This document shows positions 31,850 through 43,666 of a stretch of DNA of 64,000 nucleotides, piece by piece; the stretch's first letter is position 1; every line of letters starts with the position of its first letter. The DNA lies in the NCBI GenBank assembly GCA_027422505.1, contig JAPQWV010000123.1, positions 1,502,501 to 1,566,500 of the forward strand, in the 5' to 3' direction. The notes under the pieces are model-generated. The model was not told where the DNA came from. It made no database searches and saw only the letters and a program-made list of their open reading frames with translations. This DNA is from Craterostigma plantagineum (Eukaryota; Streptophyta; Magnoliopsida; Lamiales; Linderniaceae). Made by a program: the position numbers and the translations under genes.

Positions 31850-33470
31850 CCCAAAACTCCATGAAATCGCAGAGATCTTGAACGTTAGTAGTCGAAAATG
31901 GTAAAATCGATATCAATTTGTCATGGGTCCTCATAAACAAGAAAAATTTCGATGTTAAGTTGGAATAATGCTTCAAAAAAGCTTCGAAAAATTTGATAAA
32001 CACGAGTGAAATCTCGACTTATATGCTCGAATAACGAGTATTCACACCAATTCAGATGTGGATCTTAGTAATCGACATGGAATAACAACGAATCTTGCCC
32101 GACCTAAGATCCAAACATTTTCAATTTAGTAACAAATAACTTTATCTGGGTACCATTTTCGGCTAGAACGGAAACTGTACCTTGGAATCCTACACGTTCT
32201 TAACTTCGACGAATATATGTTGCCTCTCTTATAACAAATAATTAGAAAACAGTGTCACGAGAAAGATAAAAAATTACTGTAACACATCAGGTCATCGTGG
32301 TACCACTTCTGTTTTTTAGGAAACCCCATCCTCAACACTAATAACACATGCCAAACACAATTTGAAAATATTTGTAAAAAACGAGTGAAATCTCGACTTT
32401 TATGCTCTAATAATGAGTATTCCCACCAATTCGGATGTGGATCTTAGTAATCGACATAAAATAACAACGATTTTTTCTGCGAATAAGATCAAAACGTTTT
32501 TAATTCCAGTAACACATCCCTTTATCTGAATACCATTTTTCGCTATTTTGGAAACCCTACCCTAAAAACAATGACAGATTCCTAACATTGAGGAATAAAT
32601 GTTGCCTCCTCTAAAACAAATAATGAGAAGACAATAACGGTTTGTTTCCTCTAGGTACATGCAACTAGTACGGAATAGGGCATCATGAGAAAGATCAAAA
32701 ATTCGTACGACACCAGAAACTCTCTGAATTCGCAAAAATCTTCAACGTCAATAATCGAAAAAGGTAAAACTGGTCTCAATTTCTCATGGTCCTCATAAAC
32801 AAGGATAATATTCGATGTTAAGTAGGAATAAATGCTTCAAACACAATCCGAAAATTTTGGTAAAAAAGAGTGAAATCTCGACTTTTATGCTCGGAGTATT
32901 CACACCAATTCGGATGTGGGTCTTAGTAATCGAGGTGAAATAACAACGAATTTTGCTGCGAGCTAAGATCGAAACATTTTTTCAATTTCCTTAACACATC
33001 ACTTTATTTGGGTACCATTTTCTGCAAGTTCCAAAACTCTACCTTCAAATATTGTAACCGATTACTAATAAATGGTAACAAGTCTTGCCTCATTTATAAC
33101 AAATAATAAAGAAAAATAACGGTTTGTTTCCTATAATTACTACATGCAACTGGTACGGACTAAAGTGTCAAGAGAAAGATTAAAAATTCGTATGGTGCAC
33201 AAAACTTCCCGAAATTGAAGAAATCTTCAACGTTAGTAACCGGAAAAGGTAAAACCGATCTCAATTTTTCATGGGTCCTCATAAACAAGTAAAATTTTCA
33301 ATGTTATGTTGAAATAATGCTTCAAACCCAATTCGACAATTTGGTAAAAAAACTAGTGAAATCTCGAATATTATGCTCAAATAATGTGGATTCACACCAA
33401 TTCTGGCGTGGATCTTATAATCGACAATAATTATCGATGTTAGTCACGAAAATTTGGATGCAAAATATTG
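31850..33470. repeat. ~480-bp tandem units, left block
   Basis: GAGTGAAATCTCGACTT followed by ACACCAATTCGGATGTGG recurs at about 32010, 32383, 32868 and 33352, that is 373, 485 and 484 bp apart. The companion phrase CAATTT-TCATGG-TCCTCATAAACAAG recurs near 31930, 32790 and 33270. Units differ by many substitutions and small indels; no open frame is conserved. Confidence 0.8.
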
Positions 33471-33611
33471 GAACGTTGGTCAAATAAAAAGTTGGTTGGT
33501 AACACTTCATTTATTCTGGGTAACAATTCACGCATTCTGGGTAACACATAACTAAGAACATTCTAGAAGGTTCTAGATTGTCAGAGATATTAACAGTACA
33601 ATAACTTAATA

Positions 33612-34199
33612 TTACCACATTGCCTGCAAATAATACCACATGTCCGATAAACAATAACAATATAAAGGTTATACCACAATTGTAGCTACAAGAACCACAA
33701 TATAGCTAATCAATACCACATTGCTATTTCGATTAATTTCGTTCGTAAATTCATTGCGTTGGGATGTATAAGATTGACATTCATGGAAATAGGTGATATG
33801 ATGAAGCCAAATTACAAATTTTCATTAAAACACACGTTTTGCGAATGTTAATATCAATATGTGAAAGTTGAGATCAAAAGTCATGTAAACACATAGCTCT
33901 TCTTTCACAAAATATACTAGTACCTCTTTTGATGAGACATAACATTATGAATTCCATCGCAAACTATTCACAGTTCAACATTAAAGCACGGACAACATTT
34001 AATAGACCATAAACTGAAAATTTGAGACCTCAAACTAAACGATCGAAGCAAAATGGATTTTTGAGCAATAATGAAATGTTTTAGAATATTACCACATTAC
34101 CTGCAAATAATACCACATGTCTGATATAAAAAAACAAGACCAATCGAATTTATGACACAATTTTTGGTGTAGATACCAGATAATACGTTTTCCAGTATA
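33612..34199. repeat. ~475-bp tandem units, middle block, continued at 46675-47045
   Basis: One unit runs from TATTACCACATTGCCTGC at 33614 to about 34083. A second begins at 34085 with the same words, is cut by the gypsy element after 34204 and continues from 46675, where TGAAAGTTGAGAGCAAAAGT and CTCTTCTTTCACAAAATATA match 33860-33915. The gypsy element thus landed inside the second unit. Confidence 0.8.
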
Positions 34200-34204
34200 A
34201 CATC

Positions 34205-35040
34205 TTATGCGGACCGCGCAAAACGACTTCCTGAAAACGACGGTTGATATGACTACTCTTCCCTCGCTACTTCGACGGTGCAAATCCTCCACTCGCAGTC
34301 GAGCCTGACACCCACAAAATCGAACGTCAGAAGGGGGCCGGGGTTGGTGCCGGCGTGACCCCTCCGATGCTTAAGTCAGGAAACAGGTGAAAGATAGGTA
34401 TCTTGGCTTGTAAAATGATATGTTGTGATTTCTGTCAAAAAAGCATACCTGGGAAGTGAACTAACCGTTGCTTTTTATACTAACCTTGTGTCTTCTCGCC
34501 ATGACCTGGTCTTTCACCCTGGCCCGTATTTCTCGCGGACCTCACGAAAGGAACGTGATTCCTCCCACGATCCCACGTTCTCATTTCATCTGTTTTCCTC
34601 CCTATTCGTCCCTTCCTCGGCGGTCTTCCTCGGTCGGGCACTTGATTTACCTGAGGGGTCTCGGCCTAACCCGATGGACTATTCGAGCTTGCTTAAGGTC
34701 CACCTGGCTTGCATCCGCGTACTTAACCCGCCTCTTATCATATGGCCTCGGGCGAGCCTACTCGGATGTCTCCTGAGGACTTCTACCCTAGCTTAGTCTC
34801 TAGCTCCCCCGGGAAGACAATTTGAGTCACTCGGCCGTCTCTCTGATTCGACCCCCGCGACCCGACCATCCTCCTCTTAGCTCCCTTTCCTTCCATTCCC
34901 GAGCTTTCTCCTTCGGATTATCCCCGCGCGACTGGGGTCTCCATTCTCGTTTCCCCCACTCCCTTCGCGCCTCATTATTTGCGGGAGCCTTTCAATGGTT
35001 AACGTTATTTTACCGTTGGCCGTAGAAACCCAGGGTAACA
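34205..35040 (-). repeat. 3' LTR of the Tat-type gypsy
   Basis: 836 bp. On the minus strand it begins TGTTACCCTGGG at 35040; its last bases (CCGCATAA) differ by one from the other copy (CCGCATCA). A 4-bp gap near 34322 and a 1-bp difference near 34783 separate it from the 5' LTR. Confidence 0.93.
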
Positions 35041-35057
35041 ATAGTCCCCCCCTAAAA
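35041..35057 (-). other. Polypurine tract of the Tat-type gypsy
   Basis: On the minus strand TTTTAGGGGGGGACTAT lies directly before the LTR start at 35040, the place of plus-strand priming. Confidence 0.8.
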
Positions 35058-35893
35058 TAGTCCAAAAAGAGTGTAATGAGTATTTGGACGTTAGCCATCG
35101 GTAAAATAACCGATCGGGTTGCTGCTTGATCTTATCGGGAGACCTCTTCGGATACTTTGATACCCTTCTTCTCGCTCCTCGGCGTCCTCTTATTACGCCA
35201 CGTCGCGATTTCCTTTGGGCGGGAGAATTGCCGCCCCATCAAATCGCTATCAGATCCATCTCGACACGTGTCTCTCTCAAAAGGATCCGGCGTCACTTCT
35301 TTCTTTTATTTTTCTCCTTTTCGCCTTTTCCCCTTCTCTTAGGGTTTTCGTAGATTAAGTCTCTTCATTCTCCTCTCTCATTTTTATTTCTCTGCCGAAA
35401 ACTTCGCTGTGTAACCACCGCCCTTCCAAATCGGCGCTTTCATCCTCCACTGCTACGATCATCTCCGTCGTCCTTATCTCTGGTGAGTTACTCGGTCCTT
35501 TTTCTCTTTTATTCCTCGTCTCTATCACTTTTGATTTCATTTTTTTCGCTTTTGGCTCCTACCATCACTGTCACAGACGTCCCTGGTTTCCTCTACCCTT
35601 TCGCGTTCGTCACTTCCCCCTTTTTACTTGCATCTGTGTTTATCTGATTAGTCTTTTTAGGGTATCATGTCTTCTTAATCATGAGCGACGTCCCGGCTTC
35701 ATCTTCTTCAAATCAACCTATCCCCTTTTCCTCTTAATGCTGCCCAGAATATTCTCCGTTTTTGACTTCTTTTCTCAATGCGATTGAAGCCTTGGATGAT
35801 TACCCTGACCTAGATATTTTTCGCCCCCCCCAAAATTGTAGGGTACCCGAGCGAGAAAGCTTATCACCAAGCCCTAGCCATTTGGACTTCTCA
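35058..35893 (+). promoter_or_regulatory. Leader of the antisense gene, no clear coding sequence
   Basis: A pyrimidine-rich stretch (35290-35660) with TTAGGGTTTTCG at 35339 looks like a plant promoter/5' UTR driving the plus-strand gene. An ATG at 35682 (MSDVPASSSSNQPIPFSS) meets a TAA after 18 codons. A second open piece (35745-35840) with LNAIEALDDYPDLDIF probably is its continuation in another frame. No TATA box is clear. Confidence 0.4.
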
Positions 35894-35894
35894 T

Positions 35895-37917
35895 ATGGAG
35901 AGTTTCCGCGAACGTGTCAAACTTCCTTGGCATGAAGTAAATGTGTCTTCCCTTCGGGACTCTCACATTCCGGTGATTATCGATCGGATCGGGCTTACCC
36001 CTGCCTTTGAGGTGCGAATTCCTGGCCCTCGCGACGTGATCAGCGGACCACCCGAAGGCTTTCATACATATTTCCTCGATCAAATAGATATGGGGCTCCG
36101 ACTCCCCCTGCCCCAATTCTTGGCTGACCTTTGCAACCATTATCAGATTTCCCCGAGCCAACTGACACCAAATTCCTACAGCCTCCTTCTATCTTTAGCC
36201 ATGCTCATTCGCTATTTTCGACTTCCCTTTTCTCTCCCTCTTCTTCTGGCCTTCTTGAAAGTTAACCAAAAAGAAACTGGCAAGTTCTTCTTCTCTTCAA
36301 CAGCTTCTCGGGAATTCCTCCTCGGGAATCCTTCCTCCCACAAGGGGTGGATGAGGAAGTTTTTCTATATTCGTTCCCCCGACGGTAGTCCCGAGAACGA
36401 CACTGTCGACCACTGGCCTAAGGCCACTTCCGTTTCCACTCCTCTTCCTCTTGCCCCTGACCCGGAGGTTCAAAGGTTCATGGAGGTCCTCGGGGAGCGG
36501 AGTTTCAGCTCTCCCGAGCTTGTCAAAGATGACCTTCTCTGCCACTTTGGCTATTGTTCCAAGGGCCTAATAGTGGACGATTTAGGTATACCTTTTTTGA
36601 TTTCTCTTTATTTTTCCCTATTTACATTTCTGACAGTTTTCTGTCCCTTCCCTACCAGATTCGCGCATGGATCTCGCCGACTTACTCAAGATTTCTCGCG
36701 AGATGAAGGAGGGTGGTTCTTCCCAGGCACCCCCACCAGCTTCTGTCACCCGGGCTCTCAACAAGGGCAAGGCTAAAGTCTCTGCCGACTCTTCGGGTTC
36801 TCCTAAGGTAGCTCCCAAGAGGAAAGCACCTGCTGCCTCCAGCAAACCCTCGAGCAAGAAGGCCAAGGCCAGTTCTCGGGCCAGCGTGAGTGTGGGCGAG
36901 GGCTCCCCCGCCTCTGCGAACTCCCTCGAACAACCCGACTACTTTCATCGCCCCCGTGGGGCTCAATGTGTGGAATATATGCGAGGCTTCCGCTCTGAAG
37001 TCAATCGCTCCCACCTCTCCGGGTTGCAGCCTCGGGAATTCTTCCCACTCTTCGCCCAACACATGGGCCAGGTATGGGTTTCCTTTACAGATTTTCCGTT
37101 CTTTGGTGTACATCCCCCCATCGCTTTGCCTATTCTTTCTCTCCTCATTCACTAGGGCTTCGCCTGCGCCGTCGAGGCCTTGGAGAGGATGATCTTCATG
37201 CATGAAGATTGCATCGAGCTTACCCAGTCTGAGGCGAATCTGAAGGAGGAGGTTGCTCGGCTGAAGGAGGAGATCAAGCTAAAAGAGGAGGCACTGAAAA
37301 AACAGGCGAAGGATGCACGGGCGGAGTCGGAGAGAATGAGGAAGGACCTTCTCAAAGAGAGGGCTGCTCGAGAAGAAGCCGAGGCCAACTTTCGTGACTT
37401 GGGGGAGAGCATCGATCGAGACTACCTACCCCGCACCATGTACGGGAGGCAAGTAGTCGAGTACTTCCACCACGGTTTTTGGGGGTGCGTCCACCAACTC
37501 AGGGTGGCCGGCATTGGTCAAAAGTGGAAACTCGACTGGCTGGACGTTGATCGAGCTCTTGCCGAGTGCCCTCCAGGAGGATATCCACCTGATCGCTTCG
37601 CTCGGGGAGGTACGGGGGATGACGTTCCGGAGGATGTGGTGGCCACTCCTTCGAGCGAAGAGACTGAAGAGACCGTCCACACCCCTGTTGAAAACCCCGA
37701 GAAGACCTCCGGAGTGTCCGCGCCCGATGTTGAGCAGGAGATGCCCGAACAAGAAGGAGAGATGCCCGAACAAGGAGGAGCAGAAACTCAGGTTCAGGAA
37801 GAGGAAGAGCCAGCCCCCGGGGTCGAATCGGTAGCCGCAGAGACTGAGTCGGTGATAGTCGAGGTTGAAGCAAGTGTCAGGGAGTTGAATCAGGCCGGTT
37901 CGGCCGCTCTCCCTTAG
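35895..37917 (+). CDS. Antisense extra ORF 1 of the Tat gypsy (putative gypsy-type transposon domain, PF04195-like)
   Basis: On the strand opposite to gag-pol, three exons can be followed: 35895 to about 36584, about 36660 to 37071 and about 37155 to 37917, with GT/AG borders. Exon 1 has the domain annotated in databases as a putative gypsy-type transposon protein: DQIDMGLRLPLPQFLADLCN, QISPSQLTPNSYSLLLSLAM and KGWMRKFFYIRSPDG. Exon 2 is a Lys/Ser/Ala-rich, probably nuclear linker. Exon 3 is a strong coiled coil (EANLKEEVARLKEEIKLKEE) with a conserved YGRQVVEYFHHGFWGC block and an acidic tail. The function of such antisense ORFs in Tat elements is unknown. The 5' end is damaged (see 35058-35893), so the copy may be a pseudogene. 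Confidence 0.7.
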
Positions 37918-38557
37918 AAGCTCCTGCCCGTGTAGATGTTTTTATTTCTTTTCATGTCTCTCCTTTTAAACAACATTCCTTTCCTTTTCTGTCTGCGTTT
38001 TCTTTTCAGACTCTACTATATTAGCCTAGCTGTAACCTCTTAGTATCGTGTTTGATTTGAATTATCTTCATTCTGCATTTTGTTATGTTTACACCCTTAA
38101 CTGCCTCCCAAGCACAATCTTCGAGCACAAGTTCCCGCCCGTGTAGATGTTTGTTATGTTTACGCCATCGACTCTGCTCCATATTTTCTTCTCAATTTTC
38201 GAGTTATGCCTCCCGAGCACAATCTTCGAGTGTCCCCTTATCTCATCGGGCCTCTTTTCGAACGTTACCCAACGGTCCCTTTTATCTCCGGATTTCTTGT
38301 TCCTTCATTTAAACTTTTGAATGTCCCTCAAGACTCGATCTTCCTAGCTGTCCGACTTATGCGGGCTTACCTTCCTTATAAAATCGGTTTTGATTAACCC
38401 TTCTTCTCTCAAACTCTATTGAACCTACTTCCTCCAGGTTACTTCCCTTACCCAACTTGGGGTTTTACTTTCATTTTTCTTCACAGCTCACTCATTCATT
38501 TTCCCTTTACTCCCTGGGTTTCGCATATTTTGCCCAGCTTGTTAACATCTCCCAGGA
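37918..38557. other. Spacer between the two antisense ORFs
   Basis: Pyrimidine-rich, with short repeats of CCCGAGCACAATCTTCGAG (38210) / CCAAGCACAATCTTCGAG (38106). No gene recognised. Confidence 0.5.
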
Positions 38558-39282
38558 TGACACACTCCCAACTTAGGAGGAATTTTCCTGCCGACCCCCC
38601 GCCGCGCCCTCTTTGGGATTTATGGGAGGAGGCGGCAGGCTTTGCTCCTAATGAGAACGCGGATTTTCCGCACCGGGAAGGCCAGGTTCTCACGGTCCCC
38701 TCCTTGGAGAGACTCCGCCCAATCCCTCGCTTCCTTTTAGAGGCAGATGGTACCTCTTCCCGTCAATTCATGGAGGATTTTTTGGAGCTTGACGAGAAGC
38801 GACGTCTAGCGAGATTCTCTGACTCGGATTTCTGGGATTGGTGGGCTTTAAGTGAAAGTCGGGTCAGACACGCCTACCTCCACCTTTTAACTCATATCTT
38901 ACTTTATCCTTTCCTGACATCCTTCATTAGTCTTATTCACTCTCTTGCGAGGGGCTGCGGCGTTACACCCGACAACGTGCCCTGCTCCAATACTACGAAG
39001 AGCACCCGATTGACTACCTTCTTGGGTGAGAAGGATCGACAAATTGCCGAATTAAAGAAGTCATTGGCTGATTCTCATGCTGAGAATCAAGGCATTCTCT
39101 CCACATCTAGGGGAAGAAACAATTGGGTCCGACCTCCTAACCGTGCGTGGCGTGTTCTCTCCCCATACTCAGGCGGGATCTCGGCGTTGAGGCGTATGAA
39201 GGTTCCTCCCGATGAAGCTATCTTCACCCCTTCGCGGGTTCGACATCAGGGAACGCCTTACACGCGAGAGATGAAGCGATAG
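38558..39282 (+). pseudogene. Antisense extra ORF 2 of the Tat gypsy, unknown function
   Basis: From the ATG at 38558 (MTHSQLRRNFPADPP) the product has an aromatic acidic block, RFSDSDFWDWWALSESR, then a probable intron (about 38862-38951). A segment LRRYTRQRALLQYYEEHPID follows, a frame change near 39025, and a short coiled coil EKDRQIAELKKSLADSHAEN before TGA-free sequence to 39282. I do not recognise a named family. The frame change suggests it is decaying; the upstream 46 codons of the open frame look like leader rather than protein. Confidence 0.5.
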
Positions 39283-39464
39283 ACATTTTATTCTATTATG
39301 TGGTTTTACCTATTACTACTTGACTATCTGACTCCGTATGTAGCTGGGTACACTTAGCTTCTTTATGTTTTTCGTACTTATGCTTAGTACTCTTATTTTT
39401 ACGATCGAGCATCGTTCTTGTTTCTTGGCACGTCCTTATTTTGGCCCTTACCTGCTTTTATTTT

Positions 39465-40300
39465 CGTTTGGAGATTCTCTTCGCCTCCTCGGGCGATCAT
39501 GCCTCATCCGAGGACTTTTCTCCTTTTCATTCGGCGATTTTCTTCACCCTTTCGGGCGATCGTGCCTCATCCGAGGACTTTTCTTCTTTTCATTCGGCGA
39601 TTTTCTTCACCCTTTCGGGCGATCGTGCCTCATCCGAGGACTTTTCTTCTATTCATATGGCGATTTTCTTCACCCTTTCGGGCGATCGTGCCTCATCAGA
39701 GGACTTTTCTTCTATTCATTCGGCGATTTTCTTCACCCTTTCGGGCGATCGTGCCTCATCCGAGGGCTTTTCTTCTATTCATTCGGCGATTTTCTTCACC
39801 CTTTCGGGCGATCGTGCCTCATCCGAGGGCTTTTTTTCTATTCATTCGGCGATTTTCTTCACCCTTTCGGGCGATCGTGCCTCATCCGAGGACTTTTCTT
39901 CTATTCATTCGGCGATTTTCTTCACCCTTTCGGGCGATCGTGCCTCATCCAAGGACTTTTCTTCTATTCATTCGGCGATTTTCTTCACCCTTTCGGGCGA
40001 TCGTGCCTCATCCGAGGACTTTTCTTCTATTCATTCGGCGATTTTCTTCACCCTTTCGGGCGATCGTGCCTCATCCGAGGACTTTTCTTCTATTCACTCG
40101 GCGATTTTCTTCACCATTTCGGGCGATCGTGCCTCATCCGAGGACTTTTCTTCTATTCATTCGGCGCTTTTCTTCACCCTTTCGGGCGATCGTGCCTCAT
40201 CCGAGGACTTTTCTTCTATTCATTCGGCGATTTTCTTCACCCTTTCGGGCGATCGTGCCTCATCCGAGGACTTTTCTTCTATTCATTCTCTCTTTCGGAC
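39465..40300. repeat. 63-bp tandem array, about 13 units
   Basis: The words GGGCGATCGTGCCTCATCCG recur every 63 bp from about 39490 to 40250, with CATTCGGCGATTTTCTTCAC and GAGGACTTTTCTTCTATT between. Units differ by only a few bases, so the array is young or kept homogeneous. Since 63 is a multiple of 3 and the unit has no stop in any plus-strand frame, three overlapping long open frames appear; none has independent support. It sits between integrase and antisense ORF 2. Confidence 0.95.
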
Positions 40301-40441
40301 ATATATAACTTCATTAAGAACGTGAATGTTCGAAAATAAAGACAAACAAACGGCACCACTGAGACTCCTTAACTAAGAAAATATATAAAGCATATATATG
40401 ATAAGCAACTTAAGGTAATATGGTGCGATCCCGGGGGCATC

Positions 40442-43400
40442 TCACGGGTAGTACTTCTTCAAATGCCGAGCGTTGTGCGGCCTTTCTAGCTTCTTTCCCT
40501 CCAAGTCTTCCAGGTAGTAAACGGCTTCTCCAGCCTTCTTAATCACCTTGTACGGTCCTTCATATTTGGGGTCTAGCTTCCCCCGCTCCCCTTTGTGTTG
40601 TATTTCCTTCATGACGAGCTCTCCTTCCTCAAACCTTCTTAGGGATACTTTTCGATTGTAGGCTCGGGTAATCTTCCTCTGGTAGGCTGCCATCCGGAGG
40701 GCGGCCTTCTGCCTTCCTTCCTCGATCAGGTCCAGCTCATCGGCTCGGATTTGGTCATTCTCGTCCGAATACCCCACCACTCGAGCACTTCCTTGGCCTA
40801 TCTCCACGGGAAGTACCGCTTCGCTTCCGTACACCAAGCTAAAAGGAGTCTCCTTCGTCCCGGCCCGAGGAGTGGTCCTATAAGACCAAAGCACACTCTG
40901 CAGCTCGTTAAACCAGGCCCTTTTCAATCCATCGAGCCGCACCTTCAACGTCTGGACGATCGTTCGGTTGGTTACTTCTACCTGGCCGTTGCTTTGTGGA
41001 TAGGCCACCGAGGTGAATATCTGCTCAATTCCATATCCCTCGCACCATTCCTTTAGCTTGCGCCCACTGAACTGCCTTCCATTATCGCTTATCAACCTTC
41101 TCGGGATCCCGAACCGGCACAAGATATTCTTCCGTGCCAGGGCCTCGGCCTCTACCCATTTAGAGAAATAATCAATTGCGACCAGGAGGAACTTCTTCTG
41201 CAAGGCATTACCTTCAAATGGCCCGACTATGTCTAGGCCCCATTGATCGAACGGGCAGGCTGATACCACGGCCTTCATCATCTCCGCCGGTGCCCTTTGT
41301 AAGTTTGCGTGTTTCTGACATCTGAGACAGCTTCGTACTATCTTACTTGAATCTGTCCTCATGGTGTGCCAAAAGAAACCGGCCAGCATTGCTTTCCTTG
41401 CCAAGGCTCTTCCTCCAATGTGGCTTCCACAGCTTCCTTCATGGATATCGACCATGGCCTCCTCGGCCTCCTCCTTTGACAAGCATCTCAGCAGAGGACC
41501 TGAATAAGATCTTTTATAGAGGATTCCGTCTATGAGGGTAAAGCGGCCAGCCCTGTTTTGCGTTACTCTAGCCTGAATCTTGTCCTCGGGCAAGATCTGC
41601 CTCTCGAGATAACAGTAAATGTCGTGCCGCCAATCCTCCGGTCCCGGCTCCTTTGCCTCCTCGATCTGATGGATCTGGGGTGCTCTTTCCACCTTGACCC
41701 CTCCCTCGGGCACATTCAACGCACTGGCCCATTTAGCGATTCTATCCGCCTTTTCGTTTTCTTTCCTGTTGATGAGTTCCACTTTAACCTCCTCAAACTT
41801 CTCCTTTAGCTTTTCAAAAGACTTCGCATATTCTGCCAATCCGTCTTCCTTGATTGCGAAATTTCCTCCAGTTTGTTGAACCACCAGCTGTGAATCCGAA
41901 TATATAGTCACTCGGGTCACGCCCATCCTTACCGCCGTCCTCATCCCGAGCAAGAGAGCTTCATATTCGACCTCGTTGTTGGAGGCTCGAAAATCTAGTC
42001 TTATCCCCAAGCTAGTTTCCTCGCCCCAGGGTGAGATGATCACTAGCCCAACACCGTTACCGTATTGACAGGATGAACCATCCACATAGATCTTCCACAT
42101 CTCGGTTGGTTCTTCTTCCGCCATCTCGACGATGAAATCGGCCAGGGCCTGAGCTTTGATGGAAACTCGGGGCCAAAATTGAATGTCGTATTCCCCTAAC
42201 TCGGTTACCCATTTGATCGATCTTCTCGAGATGTCTGGACGGGTCACGATGATCCCTAGTGGGCTATTGGTCATAACCACGATCGGATGGGATAAGAAAT
42301 AAGGCCTCAACCTCCTGGCCGTGATCACCAAGGCCAACAACAATTTTTCCTGGGCTGTGTACCGAACTTCCGCGCCCTTCAAGAGATGACTGACAAAGTA
42401 GACTGGCTTCTGCACCTTTTCCTCTTCTTGAACCATCACAGAGCTGACGGCTCGGGGGGTGGTCGAGAGATAGACGAGAAGTTCTTCCCCGGGTGTTGGC
42501 TTGTTTAATATTGGTAGCTCCTTCAAGTACTCCTTCAACTCCTGAAAAGCCTTCTCGCACTCGGGCGTCCATTCGAAATTCTTGACCTTTCTCAACACTT
42601 TGAAGAATGGCATACTTCTTTCTGCTGACCTGGAAATAAACCGGGATAGGGCCGTGACCCTCCCTGTCAACCTCTAGACCTCGTTGAGATTTTTCGGGGA
42701 GGCCATGTCTGCGATGGCTTTTACCTTGTCGGGGTTGGCCTCGATGCCCAATCGGGTGACCATGTACCCTAGGAATTTTCCCGAGCGCACCCCGAATGTG
42801 CACTTGGCAGGGTTTAACTTCAAGCCATACCTTCGAGCCGTAGAGAAAGTCTCGCGGAGGTCCCCGGAGAAGCTATCTGCTGTTCTGGACTTGATCAGGA
42901 TATCATCCACATAAACTTCTACGTTTCGTCCAATCTGTGCCTCGAAAACCCTATCCATTAGCCTTTGATAGGTGGCTCCTGCGTTTTTCAGCCCGAATGG
43001 CATGACTACGTAGCGAAAGGTCCCTTCTGAAGTGATAAAACTGACTTTAGGTTGGTCTTCCTCGGCTAGTCCAATCTAATGATAGCCTTGGAAAGCATCT
43101 AAGAAGCATAAGAGCTCGTGCCCGGCTGTGGAATCTACCAACTGGTCGATGCGCGGCAACATAGCAATCCTTCGGGCATGCTTTATTCAGGTCTCGGAAG
43201 TCGACGCACATGCGCCATTTCCCCGCCGACTTAGGAACCAGCACCATGTTTGATAGCCAGGTCGGGAACTGTATTTCCCGAATATACCCTGCCTTCAAGA
43301 GGTCTCCCACTTGTTCCTTAACTATCGCATCCTTTTGCGCTCCGAGATGTCTCTTTTTCTGGAAGATCGGTCTGACCACGGGGGATATATTCAGTCGGTG

Positions 43401-43666
43401 CTCCATTATGTTCCTTGGTATGACGGTGAGTTCGTTCGCCGACCAGGCAAACACATCTTCATTCTTTTTCAACTGCCGGATGAGGTCAGTCTTCAGCTCG
43501 GGGAGCAGGTCTCGGGCAATCTTGACCGTTCCCGATGGGGGTCTGATCACAACTTCCTCCATTTCGCCCTCGGTTCCTACTTCTTGAAGGGCATGTATGG
43601 AGTAGAGGGCTCCTCGGCTTCTGGGATGGCCTTCTCGGCGGCTTTTCAACGACTTCAACTCGATCC
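40442..43666 (-). pseudogene. Tat-type pol: RT, two RNases H, integrase
   Basis: Reading down from 43666: RT begins with MEEVVIRPPSGTVKIARDLL and WLSNMVLVPKSAGKWRMCVD. A 1-nt loss near 43166 and a TAG at 43076-43078 follow, then VVMPFGLKNAGATYQRLMDR and the catalytic VYVDDILIKS. TAG at 42674-42676 precedes LTGRVTALSRFISRSAERSM. RNase H 1 ends at about 42150. RNase H 2 (KIYVDGSSCQYGNGVGLVII, SNNEVEYEALLLGM, IYSDSQLVVQQ) runs to about 41720. Integrase has its zinc domain (GSCGSHIGG...CLRCQKH) and D-D-E residues in WGLDIVGPFEGN, LISDNGRQFSG and SNGQVEVTNRT, but about 15 residues seem missing between EALARKN and ILCRFGIPRRL. The end NARHLKKYYP meets a stop at 40442. Both stops are CAG-to-TAG type. 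Confidence 0.93.

Noticed and set aside
39465..40300. Possible CRISPR-like array
   Set aside because: Units are adjacent, with no unique spacers, and the context is a plant retrotransposon.
39365..40339. Three long overlapping plus-strand open frames of nearly 300 codons
   Set aside because: They are produced by the stop-free 63-bp tandem repeat, whose length is divisible by three. No start context, domain or independent support exists.
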